A stretch of 8,800 bases of DNA from NCBI GenBank assembly GCA_049284695.1, contig JBAPYK010000184.1, forward strand, positions 1-8,800. The letters are read 5' to 3'. The notes beneath the pieces are model-generated. The model saw only the letters and a program-made list of their open reading frames with translations. It was not told where the DNA came from and ran no database searches. The DNA is from Rhodoplanes sp049284695 (GTDB lineage: Bacteria > Pseudomonadota > Alphaproteobacteria > Rhizobiales > Xanthobacteraceae). The position numbers were made by a program, and so were the translations under genes. Positions within the stretch are counted from its first letter, which is position 1. The number at the start of each line of letters is the position of its first letter. This document shows, one piece after another, positions 1 to 8,500 of this stretch.

Positions 1-1
1 A

Positions 2-26
2 AACGTGGGTCTTGTTCTTTGGTTCC
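2..26 (-). promoter_or_regulatory. Putative EcfG (general stress sigma factor) promoter, pointing left out of the window
   Basis: Read on the minus strand, positions 26-22 give GGAAC and positions 5-2 give CGTT, separated by exactly 16 nt (21-6). This matches the published alphaproteobacterial EcfG/RpoE2-type consensus, GGAAC, then 16-17 nt, then CGTT. A gene under its control would start left of position 1, so the target is unknown. The call rests on a 9-base match in an intergenic region. I found no second match upstream of the other genes here. Confidence 0.45.
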
Positions 27-139
27 CGCGCCGGTAAATCTGTGGAAGCAGGCGCGGCCGGGCTGGAGACGGTCGTTCGCACGTCCGTGCCTTTTCTTGT
101 TTTTTGGAGGGATTTTCTGGGGGACTAGTAGCCGTGGCG

Positions 140-171
140 TTCAAGAAAAGTTTTTTACTTCATACATGTAT
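140..171 (+). promoter_or_regulatory. Weak candidate promoter and palindrome upstream of sodC
   Basis: TTCAAG at 140-145 and TACATG at 163-168 are 17 nt apart, with only three of six matches to each sigma-70 hexamer. The perfect 10-bp palindrome ATACATGTAT (162-171) overlaps the would-be -10 element and could be an operator. The predicted leader to the sodC start would be about 40 nt. A palindrome of this length is not rare by chance, so this is only a candidate. Confidence 0.2.
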
Positions 172-203
172 ATCGTAAAGTTGCCGGATTGGTCTTCCGC
201 CGC

Positions 204-210
204 AAGGAGG
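204..210 (+). promoter_or_regulatory. Strong Shine-Dalgarno sequence that fixes the sodC start
   Basis: AAGGAGG is followed by a 5-nt spacer and then GTG at 216. It selects the GTG over the in-frame TTG at 189, which would place extra charged residues ahead of the signal peptide and put this Shine-Dalgarno sequence inside the coding region. Confidence 0.8.
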
Positions 211-215
211 CAATC

Positions 216-734
216 GTGAATCGGATCGTCGTCAGTTTGCTGTGCGCCGCCGCGTTGGTAAGTACGGCGTCTGCGCAACAACCGCTCACCGCAAAAGCGA
301 CCTTCATCAATGCGGAGGGCAATGAAATCGGCAATGCGACATTGACCCAGACGCCGACCGGCGTGCTGATATCGCTTAACCTGATCGGGTTGTCGACGGG
401 CACGCACGCCTTTCATATCCACGAAAAAGGCGTATGCAATCCCGCCGATAAGTTCATGTCGGCCGGCGGCCATTTCAATGTGCACGACAAGAAGCACGGC
501 TACTTGGTCGAGGGTGGGCCGCATCAGGGCGACATGCCGAATCTGGTAGTTCCGGACGGCGGCATTCTCGGCGCAAATGTCTTCAATACGGCGGTGACGT
601 TGGCCGACGGCCCTAATTCCCTATTCGGCCCGAACGGCACTTCTTTGGTCATCCATGACCGGCCAGATGACTACAAGAGTCAGCCAGCGGGGGATGCGGG
701 AAGCCGGATCGCCTGCGCAGTCATCAAGCGCTAG
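216..734 (+). CDS. sodC: Secreted Cu/Zn superoxide dismutase
   Basis: This 172-residue protein converts superoxide to hydrogen peroxide and oxygen, probably in the periplasm. Residues 1-20 form a signal peptide: Asn-Arg, a hydrophobic stretch, and an ASA cleavage site before QQ. The full metal site of the family is visible. The copper ligands are H67, H69, H86 and H147. The zinc ligands are H86 (bridging), H94, H103 and D106. C74 and C167 match the conserved disulfide, and R164 is the active-site arginine in GSRIACAVI. The GTG start is chosen because of the strong Shine-Dalgarno sequence 5 nt ahead. The gene stands alone and converges on macB, 31 nt away. Its codon use looks somewhat less GC-biased than its neighbours, which is an impression and not a calculation. 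The family assignment is secure; localisation is inferred from the signal peptide. Confidence 0.95.
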   Translation: MNRIVVSLLCAAALVSTASAQQPLTAKATFINAEGNEIGNATLTQTPTGVLISLNLIGLSTGTHAFHIHEKGVCNPADKFMSAGGHFNVHDKKHGYLVEGGPHQGDMPNLVVPDGGILGANVFNTAVTLADGPNSLFGPNGTSLVIHDRPDDYKSQPAGDAGSRIACAVIKR

Positions 735-739
735 TCTAG

Positions 740-781
740 GGCGCGTCGCCGGAGATGCGGCTGCGCTACTCGTAGCGCAGC
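740..781. terminator. Candidate bidirectional terminator hairpins between sodC and macB
   Basis: A perfect 10-bp inverted repeat at 760-769 and 772-781, separated by 2 nt, spans the macB stop codon (766-768). A smaller GGCG/CGCC stem lies at 740-750. Both sit where convergent sodC and macB transcripts would need to end. No U-tract follows on either strand, so this is not a canonical intrinsic terminator. It could stabilise 3' ends or assist Rho-type termination. Confidence 0.35.
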
Positions 782-2874
782 GCTTCGATGGGATCGAGGC
801 CGGCCGCCTTGCGCGCCGGGTAGTACCCGAAGAAAATTCCGACCGCGGCCGAAAACAGGAAGCCGCCGGCGATCGCCGCCGGGACGATCGGCGTCGGCCA
901 GCCGGCGGCAAGCGAGAGGGTTTTCGATAGCGCCACGCCCATGACGATCCCGGCCACGCCGCCGGTCACGCTCAGCAACACGGCCTCGGCGAGGAACTGC
1001 AGGAGCACATGCAGCCGGCGGGCGCCGATCGCCATGCGCAGCCCGATCTCGCGCGTCCGCTCGGTCACCGAAACGAGCAGGATGTTCATGATGCCGATGC
1101 CGCCGACGACAAGCGATATCGAAGCGACCGCGGCGAGAAGGAGCGCCATGATGCGGCTGCTGGTCTCGGCCGTCTCGGCGATCTGGCTCAGATTGCGCAC
1201 CGAAAAATCATTGGCGTCTCCCGCGCGAATCCGATGTCGGCGCGTGAGGATTTCGGTCGCCTGGCCGATCGCCGGCTGCACATGCGCCGGACTCGCCGCC
1301 TGCACGTAGATCTGGTTCACAAAGCCGGTCATCCGCTGCTTGAAATTGTACGGGTTGGGCGCAGGCGGATAGGCCCAGTTGAGCGGAACCTGCTCCTGGC
1401 TCGGCGCGGCGACGCCAAGCACCTTGCGCTCGCCCGTCGAGAACGGGACCATGATGACGTCGTCCTGATCGGTGCCGAACGGCGTCTGTCCCTTGGAGCC
1501 GAGGACTCCCACCACGCGCAGGGGCACGCCCTTCGCCTGAATGACGGCGCCGAGCGGGTTCGCGTTCGCGCCGAACAGTTGGCGGGATACGGTCTGGCCG
1601 ATCACCACGACGAGCGCGGCGGCGGTTTCATCATCGTGCGTGATGCCGCGTCCGGCGACGATACGCCAATTGGTGGTGGGCGGGTAGTTGGCGGTGACGC
1701 CCATGATCGCCGTCGTCCAGTTCTTGTTGGCGTACTGGATTTGGCCCACCTGCCGGATGACGTAGCTCACGCTCGCCACGGCAGGCGCTTCGCGGCGGAT
1801 CGCCTCGGCGTCGGCGACGGTGATGGTGGAGGCGCTGCCTAGTCCGCCGCGCATGCCGCCCATCACGGCGGCGCCCGGGACGACGACCAACAGATTGGTG
1901 CCGAGGCTCTCGATCTGCTTGCGGACCGCTTCGTTGGCGCCTTTGCCGACCGCCATCATGGCGATCAGCGCGGCCACTCCGATGAAGACACCCAGCATCG
2001 TAAGCGAAGATCGCATCTTGTTGCGCGCGAGCGCCTGGGTCGCGGCCGTCAGGATCATCAGGCCCAGCGCCCAAAGGCTCGCGAACGAACCGCCAGCGGC
2101 TTGCTTCAAGCTGGGAGGAGGCGGCGAATCGCTTGGCGCGGCAGGCCCCGCCGCGGCGGCTTGCGCGATTGCGCCGACCGGCCGGCGCTCGTCGGAGATG
2201 ATCTGTCCGTCGCGCATGGTGATGATGCGGTCGGCATAGGCTGCGATGTCCGCCTCATGCGTGACCACGACGACCGTCACGCCCCGCTCGCGGTTAAGCA
2301 TGCGGAGCGTTTTCATGATGTCCTGCGACGTGCGGGTATCGAGATTGCCGGTCGGCTCGTCGGCAAGCAACACGCTCGGATTATTGATCAGGGCGCGGGC
2401 GATCGCGACCCGCTGCTGCTGGCCGCCGGAGAGTTGCGCCGGCGTGTTGCGCGCCCGGTCGCCGAGGCCGAGCAGTTCGAGGGCGGCGGCGGCGCGATCG
2501 AAGCGCGCCGTGCCATGCGACGCCGAGCCGGCGTAGAACAGCGGGAGCGCGACGTTCTCCAGAGCGCTCGCGCGTGCGAGCAGGTTGAAGCTCTGGAACA
2601 CGAAGCCGAGCCGCTCGCTGCGCAGGCGCGCAAGCTCCGGCTCGGCGAGCCGCGCGACGTCGACGCCGTCGAAGAAGTAGGCGCCGCTGGTGGGCCGGTC
2701 GAGGCAGCCGAGAATCGCCATCAGCGTCGATTTGCCCGACCCGGAGGCGCCCATGATGGCGACGAACTCGCCGCGCTCGATGGTGAGATTGACGCCGCGC
2801 AGCGCCTGCACCTCGATGTCGCCGACGCGGTAGACCCGTGTGAGCTTCTCGGTGTTGATGATCGGCGCCGGCAT
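766..2874 (-). CDS. macB: MacB-type ABC exporter, fused ATPase and permease
   Basis: This 702-residue inner-membrane protein hydrolyses ATP in the cytoplasm to drive export through a MacA adaptor and an outer-membrane channel. The ATPase domain (about 1-230) is complete: Walker A GASGSGKST at 42-50, Q-loop Q94, signature LSGGQ at 148-152, Walker B with E173, and H-loop H206. An Ala/Pro-rich linker (about 232-262) leads to the first membrane helix (about 289-309). A large periplasmic MacB_PCD domain follows (about 315-570), then three FtsX-type helices (about 574-603, 622-650 and 664-686), ending in the family-typical YPARKAAGLDPIEALRYE. It is longer than E. coli MacB (about 650 residues), partly through the linker and a Pro/Trp/Tyr-rich stretch at about 488-515. 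AAGG lies 9 nt before the ATG, and macA ends 21 nt upstream, so the two are almost certainly co-transcribed. The substrate cannot be read from sequence; macrolides, peptides, lipids and siderophores are all known for the family. Confidence 0.93.
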   Translation of the reverse strand: MPAPIINTEKLTRVYRVGDIEVQALRGVNLTIERGEFVAIMGASGSGKSTLMAILGCLDRPTSGAYFFDGVDVARLAEPELARLRSERLGFVFQSFNLLARASALENVALPLFYAGSASHGTARFDRAAAALELLGLGDRARNTPAQLSGGQQQRVAIARALINNPSVLLADEPTGNLDTRTSQDIMKTLRMLNRERGVTVVVVTHEADIAAYADRIITMRDGQIISDERRPVGAIAQAAAAGPAAPSDSPPPPSLKQAAGGSFASLWALGLMILTAATQALARNKMRSSLTMLGVFIGVAALIAMMAVGKGANEAVRKQIESLGTNLLVVVPGAAVMGGMRGGLGSASTITVADAEAIRREAPAVASVSYVIRQVGQIQYANKNWTTAIMGVTANYPPTTNWRIVAGRGITHDDETAAALVVVIGQTVSRQLFGANANPLGAVIQAKGVPLRVVGVLGSKGQTPFGTDQDDVIMVPFSTGERKVLGVAAPSQEQVPLNWAYPPAPNPYNFKQRMTGFVNQIYVQAASPAHVQPAIGQATEILTRRHRIRAGDANDFSVRNLSQIAETAETSSRIMALLLAAVASISLVVGGIGIMNILLVSVTERTREIGLRMAIGARRLHVLLQFLAEAVLLSVTGGVAGIVMGVALSKTLSLAAGWPTPIVPAAIAGGFLFSAAVGIFFGYYPARKAAGLDPIEALRYE

Positions 2875-2895
2875 GCTGGTCCGCCTTGCCCGGCC

Positions 2896-4194
2896 TCAGA
2901 ATCGCAGCCGTGGCGGCGGCGCCGGCCGAGTGGCGGCAGCGTTTTGCTCCGCGGTGATGACCTCGTCCCCTGGCTTCAGGTCGCCGCTCACAATTTCAGT
3001 GAAGGTGTCGTCTTCGAGGCCGAGAGCAACCGGAATCGCCATCGGCCGGCCGTCGCGCAGTACCCAGACCTGCGCTTCGCTCCCACCCGTGGCGCTGGAC
3101 GCTGGATGAGAGCGCAGAGCTTTGTCCGCGCTTTCGGGGGCGCTCGGGACGTAGCGTAGCGCTTGGTTCGGGACGCGAAGCACGTCGGCGCGTTGATCGA
3201 CGACGATCTGCACGGCAGCCGTCATGCCCGGCTTGAGCGCGAGGTCGGAATTGTCGACGCTGACGACGACATCGTAAGTGACCACGTTCTGCACCGTCTG
3301 CGGGGACTGCCGCACCTGGCTCACCTTGCCGCGGAAGGTTCGCTTGGGGAAGGTGTCGACGGTGAAGGTGCCAGGATCGCCGATCTTCACCCCGCCGATA
3401 TCGCTTTCGCTGACATTGGTGTCGACCTGCATCTTGGTCAGGTCGGTTGCGATGAGGAACAGGGTCGGCGTCTGGAAGCTGGCGGCGACCGTCTGTCCGA
3501 CCGTGACGTTACGCGAGACGACGACTCCATCCACCGGCGAGACGATGTTCGTATAGTCGAGATTGACCAGCGCGGCGTCGAGCATGGCCTGACGCTGCTG
3601 AATGGTCGCCTCGTCGAACATAATTTGCGCCTGCGCCTGCTCGTAGTTGCTCTTGGCGGCGTCGACCGCATCCTGCGACGTCGCATTGGATTGCACCAGA
3701 CGGGCGGTGCGCTCGTAGCGGACTTTGGTGTAGGTGAGGTTGGCCTTGTCTTTCGCGAGTTGCGCCTGGGCGACCGCGAGGTTCGCCTTGCTCTGGTCGA
3801 CGATGGTTTGATACGGGCGCGGGTCAATCTTGGCGCAGACCTGTCCCTTCTTCACCACGGTATTGTAGTCGCAATAAAGCTCCTGAATGACGCCGGACAC
3901 ATAGGTGCCGACGATGATCGTGAGTTCCGGATTGACCGTCCCTGTCGCGGTTACCGTGCGGGCGATCGGCCCGCGCGTCACCTCGGCCATGGTGTATTGC
4001 GTGGGGCTGCTCGTCCCCCAACTCCACCAGCCGGCGACCGCCGCAACGAGCAGCAGGGTGCCCAGCGCCGCAATGAACCAGTATGTGCGGGTCCTGGTTC
4101 TGAGCTTGGCAGGACGAGGAGGGGCTTCCCGAGGAAATTGGACGAGCTTGTCGGGCGTCACCTGGACCGTCTCTGCCGATACGCGTTCGTCCAT
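2896..4194 (-). CDS. macA: MacA-type periplasmic adaptor (HlyD/RND membrane fusion protein)
   Basis: This 432-residue adaptor should link the MacB exporter to a TolC-like outer-membrane channel and stimulate the MacB ATPase. An N-terminal cytoplasmic segment of about 37 residues precedes one membrane helix (about 38-58). The periplasmic part follows in family order: first half of the lipoyl domain (about 90-125, with VKKGQVCAKIDPRPY), a long alpha-helical hairpin rich in Ala, Gln and Lys (about 128-210), the second lipoyl half (IVSPVDGVVVSRNVTVGQTV, 217-236), a beta-barrel (about 250-330) and a membrane-proximal domain (about 335-415). The ATG at 4194 has GGAG 8 nt upstream. C108 and C120 both lie in the first lipoyl half. 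The protein is longer than E. coli MacA (about 370 residues), mainly at the two ends. No outer-membrane partner is encoded here. The family is secure; pairing with the adjacent macB is inferred from adjacency. Confidence 0.93.
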   Translation of the reverse strand: MDERVSAETVQVTPDKLVQFPREAPPRPAKLRTRTRTYWFIAALGTLLLVAAVAGWWSWGTSSPTQYTMAEVTRGPIARTVTATGTVNPELTIIVGTYVSGVIQELYCDYNTVVKKGQVCAKIDPRPYQTIVDQSKANLAVAQAQLAKDKANLTYTKVRYERTARLVQSNATSQDAVDAAKSNYEQAQAQIMFDEATIQQRQAMLDAALVNLDYTNIVSPVDGVVVSRNVTVGQTVAASFQTPTLFLIATDLTKMQVDTNVSESDIGGVKIGDPGTFTVDTFPKRTFRGKVSQVRQSPQTVQNVVTYDVVVSVDNSDLALKPGMTAAVQIVVDQRADVLRVPNQALRYVPSAPESADKALRSHPASSATGGSEAQVWVLRDGRPMAIPVALGLEDDTFTEIVSGDLKPGDEVITAEQNAAATRPAPPPRLRF

Positions 4195-4271
4195 TCGCCT
4201 TTCTCCGACCGACGCCCGGAGCCTCGCCCGAAGGTTCTAGGAGCCCATTGCGTCAAACGCGGGGCGCGGCG

Positions 4272-6023
4272 CTAGAAACCCACCGCCAGCGAATCGCGCG
4301 CGCGAGGGTCAGCCGCGCCGACGATGCCCTTCGGCGTCACCGCGATCGAATGCGCGGACCCGAAGACCGATCCGACCTCCACGTGGTGCCCGCGTTTTTC
4401 GAGCGCGCGGACGGTCGCAGCCGGGAGAGTCCGTTCCACCAGCACCTCGTCCGGCCGCCACTGATGATGCACGCGCGGCGCGACGACCGCATCGGCAATC
4501 GGCCGCCCGAAATCGATGTTATTGACGATCACCTGCAGCACCGTGCTGATGATGCGGCTGCCCCCGGGCGCGCCGGTGATGAGTTGCGGCTTTCCGTCCT
4601 TGAGAACGATGGTTGGCGTCATCGACGACAGCGGCCGCTTGCCCGGCCCCGGCGCGTTCGCGCTGCCCCCGAGCAGTCCGAAAGCGTTCGGGGCGCCCGG
4701 CTGGGCGGCAAAGTCGTCGAGCGTGTTGTTGAGCAGAATGCCGGTGCCTTTCGCCACGAGGCCAAGTCCGTAGCTGAGATTGAGCGACGTGGTATTGGCG
4801 ACCGCGTTGCCGAACTGGTCGATAATCGAAAAATGGGTGGTGTTGCCGCCGCCGAGCCCGGCGCCGAGTGCGCTGCTGTCCGGCCGGATCTCGATGGCCG
4901 GGCGTGCGCCATCGGGGGCGATGCCGGCGCGCAGCTCTGCCGCATATTCCTTTGATATGAGGCGCTCGACCGGAACGTCGACGACATCGGCGTCGCCCAA
5001 GAACTCGGCGCGGTCGGCGAAGGCGAGCTTCATCGCCTCGATCATCAGATGCAGCGCGGCGGGCGAGCCCGCGCCGAGTTTCTTGAGCGAAAGGCCTTCG
5101 AGAATATTGAGCATCTGGATGAGATGGACGCCGCCCGAGGAGGGCGGCGGCATAGAGATGATCTCGTAGCCGCGATAGGTTCCGCGCGCGGGCTCGCGGA
5201 TGATCGCCTGGTAGTTCTCCAAATCGACGCGGGTCATGCGCCCGCCGGCTTCGCGCACGGTCGATACGATCGCATCGGCCATAGGACCGATATAGAAGGC
5301 GCGGGCGCCCTCCCGCCCGATCGCTTCCAGCGAAGAAGCAAGCTCCGGCTGCACGAGCCGGTCTCCTTCCGCCCAGCTCGGGCCGTCCGGCTTGGTAAAG
5401 ATTGGCGCCGTAGAAGGCCAGCGTTGCAAGCGCGGCGCGGCGAGCAGCAGCGAATCGAGGAGGTCGCCCTCGACCGGAACGCCTTCGCGCGCGAGCTGCA
5501 CCGCCGGCGCGACCAATTCGGCGAGGGTGAACCGGCCCGAGCCGTACCGCGCGTGGGCAAGCGCCAAGCCCGCGACCGTGCCGGGCACGCCGACCCCGAG
5601 CGCGCTGTCGCGCGATTTTTCCGGGTCGGCGTTTCCATCGGCGTCAAGAAACATGTCCGGCGTCGTCGCCGCCGGGGCGGTCTCGCGATAATCGATGGCG
5701 ACGTTCTCGCCCGTCTCCGCCCGGTGCAGCACCATGAAGCCACCGCCACCGAGATTGCCGGCCCGCGGCAGCGTTACCGCGAGCGCAAAGCCAACCGCAA
5801 CGGCGGCATCGACCGCATTTCCGCCTTTGGCCAGAATTTCCGCCCCAATCCGGCTTGCTTGTTTCTCCTGCGTGACCACCATGCCATGCTGCGCCACCAC
5901 CGCCTCGGCGCGCAGCGCATCTGCGCTCCGCGAGACTGGCTTCTCGCGCGCGATCCCCGCGCCCGTAATCACGAGCGCAACTGTCAGGAGAGCAATCGAA
6001 GCAATTCCAGCACGCAAGTCCAT
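4272..6023 (-). CDS. ggt: Gamma-glutamyltransferase (glutathione hydrolase), periplasmic precursor
   Basis: This 583-residue proenzyme cleaves or transfers the gamma-glutamyl group of glutathione and related compounds. Residues 1 to about 25 are a hydrophobic signal peptide, so it should act in the periplasm. Members self-cleave into two subunits before a threonine that becomes the nucleophile; here the GGGNTTHFS motif puts that at T395, giving a small subunit of 189 residues. Other family positions are present: R113 in DYRETAP (substrate carboxylate), N415, D436/D437 in LDDF, S466/S467 in KRPLSSM, and the G487/G488 oxyanion hole in GAPGGSR. The lid loop after LDDF is retained (about 438-462), with Phe448 where I align the Tyr444 of E. 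coli. The Shine-Dalgarno sequence is weak (GAGACGG just before the ATG). macA begins 77 nt downstream on the same strand with no convincing terminator between, so an operon is plausible. Length and motifs indicate an intact enzyme. Confidence 0.95.
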   Translation of the reverse strand: MDLRAGIASIALLTVALVITGAGIAREKPVSRSADALRAEAVVAQHGMVVTQEKQASRIGAEILAKGGNAVDAAVAVGFALAVTLPRAGNLGGGGFMVLHRAETGENVAIDYRETAPAATTPDMFLDADGNADPEKSRDSALGVGVPGTVAGLALAHARYGSGRFTLAELVAPAVQLAREGVPVEGDLLDSLLLAAPRLQRWPSTAPIFTKPDGPSWAEGDRLVQPELASSLEAIGREGARAFYIGPMADAIVSTVREAGGRMTRVDLENYQAIIREPARGTYRGYEIISMPPPSSGGVHLIQMLNILEGLSLKKLGAGSPAALHLMIEAMKLAFADRAEFLGDADVVDVPVERLISKEYAAELRAGIAPDGARPAIEIRPDSSALGAGLGGGNTTHFSIIDQFGNAVANTTSLNLSYGLGLVAKGTGILLNNTLDDFAAQPGAPNAFGLLGGSANAPGPGKRPLSSMTPTIVLKDGKPQLITGAPGGSRIISTVLQVIVNNIDFGRPIADAVVAPRVHHQWRPDEVLVERTLPAATVRALEKRGHHVEVGSVFGSAHSIAVTPKGIVGAADPRARDSLAVGF

Positions 6024-6149
6024 GGCCGTCTCGCGGAACTCTCGTCAGCTATGTAAGCACCCTCGCTCGGAATCGCTTCCCTAGCGCGACAATCAGGCTA
6101 AAGCCCGGCCGCGATGGGCGGCGCTTGGAATTCCGCTTTGCACGCAATG

Positions 6150-6779
6150 CTAGCGCGCCTGCCTATGGTACTCCGCGTTCGGCCGCATGTCGGTCGCCGA
6201 GGCGACCCGGTTGCTCATGTTGAAAAACGCCGCGACGGCGGCGATGTCCCAGATGTCGCGATCGGTGAAGCCGAGGGCGCGCAGTTTGGCGCGATCCTCT
6301 TCATCGACCGTCGAGGGCGCGATCGTCAGCTTGACGGCGAAATCAAGCATTCCGCGCTGACGCGGATCGAGCGAGGCGGCGCGGTAATTGATCGCGATCT
6401 GCTCGCCCAGCTCCGGATTGGCGGACAGCGCGCGCACCGCGGCGCCGTGCGCGACCACGCAATAATAGCAGTGGTTCTGCGACGAGACCGCAACCGCGAT
6501 CATCTCGCGTTCGAGCTTCGTCAGGCCCGACGGCGCGAGCATCAGGTCGTTGTACATGGGGACGAAGGCCTCGAGCTTCGCCATGTCGAAGGCGTAGGCT
6601 TCGAGCACATTGGGGACGAAGCCGATCTTCTCGTCGCATTTCTTGAAATAGGCTTCCATCGCCGCGCTCAGTTCCGCGCGCGGAAGATTGAGCGCAGTCA
6701 CCGGTTCGCGGCCGGCCTCGCGGTCGTGCGCGGCGGAAGCGCGCTTGCCGCCGGTGGATTTTTTGGTCCGTTCGTCCAT
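6150..6779 (-). CDS. AhpD-like peroxidase-related protein (carboxymuconolactone decarboxylase fold)
   Basis: This 209-residue protein has the AhpD/CMD redox motif E-x11-C-x2-C-x3-H intact: E92, C104, C107 and H111, within SSQNHCYYCVVAHG. In AhpD the two cysteines and the glutamate/histidine relay support alkylhydroperoxidase or disulfide reductase activity. The layout, including the IGFVPNVLEAYA stretch near 52-63, resembles the 'uncharacterised peroxidase-related enzyme' subfamily, whose physiological substrate is not established. There is no signal peptide, so it is probably cytoplasmic. The ATG at 6779 is chosen because GGAGAGGA lies 8 nt upstream. An in-frame ATG at 6821 would add 14 charged residues and has no Shine-Dalgarno sequence. 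It lies 128 nt downstream of purH and 126 nt upstream of ggt on the same strand, so it could be transcribed alone or with either. No AhpC or peroxiredoxin partner is visible here. Confidence 0.88.
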   Translation of the reverse strand: MDERTKKSTGGKRASAAHDREAGREPVTALNLPRAELSAAMEAYFKKCDEKIGFVPNVLEAYAFDMAKLEAFVPMYNDLMLAPSGLTKLEREMIAVAVSSQNHCYYCVVAHGAAVRALSANPELGEQIAINYRAASLDPRQRGMLDFAVKLTIAPSTVDEEDRAKLRALGFTDRDIWDIAAVAAFFNMSNRVASATDMRPNAEYHRQAR

Positions 6780-6787
6780 GGGCGATT

Positions 6788-6795
6788 TCCTCTCC
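6788..6795 (-). promoter_or_regulatory. Shine-Dalgarno sequence that fixes the start of the AhpD-like gene
   Basis: On the minus strand GGAGAGGA lies 8 nt before the ATG at 6779. It favours this start over the ATG at 6821 and over the TTG at 6911 that would overlap the purH stop codon. Confidence 0.65.
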
Positions 6796-6810
6796 GATTT
6801 GTCCGATTTG
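6793..6810. repeat. Two tandem copies of a 9-bp unit in the purH to AhpD-like gap
   Basis: The plus strand reads TCCGATTTG twice in a row (6793-6801 and 6802-6810), just upstream of the AhpD-like start and partly overlapping its Shine-Dalgarno sequence. If translation began at 6821 instead, the repeat would encode KSDKSE. Two copies are too few to claim a function; slippage is the simplest origin. Confidence 0.5.
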
Positions 6811-6907
6811 CCTTCGGCCATACGGCAGCGAGCGCTGGGGCGCATGGCAAGACCGCAACCGCCGTGAGCGCCGCGCGAAGCGGGCAGGGTGCGCCGCGAC
6901 GCCCTCG

Positions 6908-8500
<1,593 letters not shown>

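Larger units (their letters stand above)
1..215. other. Intergenic region left of sodC, with two outward-facing promoters likely
   Basis: No convincing gene lies here; the short open frames are unrelated to any family I recognise and start at TTG without a Shine-Dalgarno sequence. The stretch from about 91 to 185 has T- and A-rich runs that contrast with the GC-rich genes around it, as expected for a control region. The left end carries a leftward EcfG-type promoter (2-26), suggesting that a divergent gene lies just outside the window. A small GCAC/GTGC stem at 79-90 is followed by a T-rich tract at 92-105. It is too weak to call a terminator. The sodC leader occupies the right part. Confidence 0.6.

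Noticed and set aside
79..105. Stem GCAC/GTGC followed by a T-rich tract, looking like an intrinsic terminator
   Set aside because: The stem is only 4 bp and the T-tract is interrupted. No rightward gene is seen ending just before it.
19..219. Small plus-strand open frame before sodC
   Set aside because: It starts at TTG with no Shine-Dalgarno sequence, runs through the AT-rich control region, overlaps the sodC ribosome binding site and resembles no known protein.
2101..3159. Long plus-strand open frames opposite macB, macA and ggt (for example 1009-1842, 2101-3159, 3163-4275, 5049-6056)
   Set aside because: All are shadows of well-supported minus-strand genes, with Arg/Ala/Asp-rich compositions and no family resemblance.
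6035..6039. GGAAC on the plus strand near the ggt start, a possible EcfG -35 element
   Set aside because: No CGTT follows at 16-17 nt, and it points away from ggt into the AhpD-like gene's 3' side.
6096..6107. Short GGCT/AGCC stem in the gap downstream of the AhpD-like gene as a terminator
   Set aside because: Only 4 bp with a 2-nt loop and no U-tract on the minus strand.
6127..6134. Palindrome GGAATTCC between ggt and the AhpD-like gene
   Set aside because: An 8-bp palindrome is common by chance; it does not extend further and has no neighbouring promoter element.
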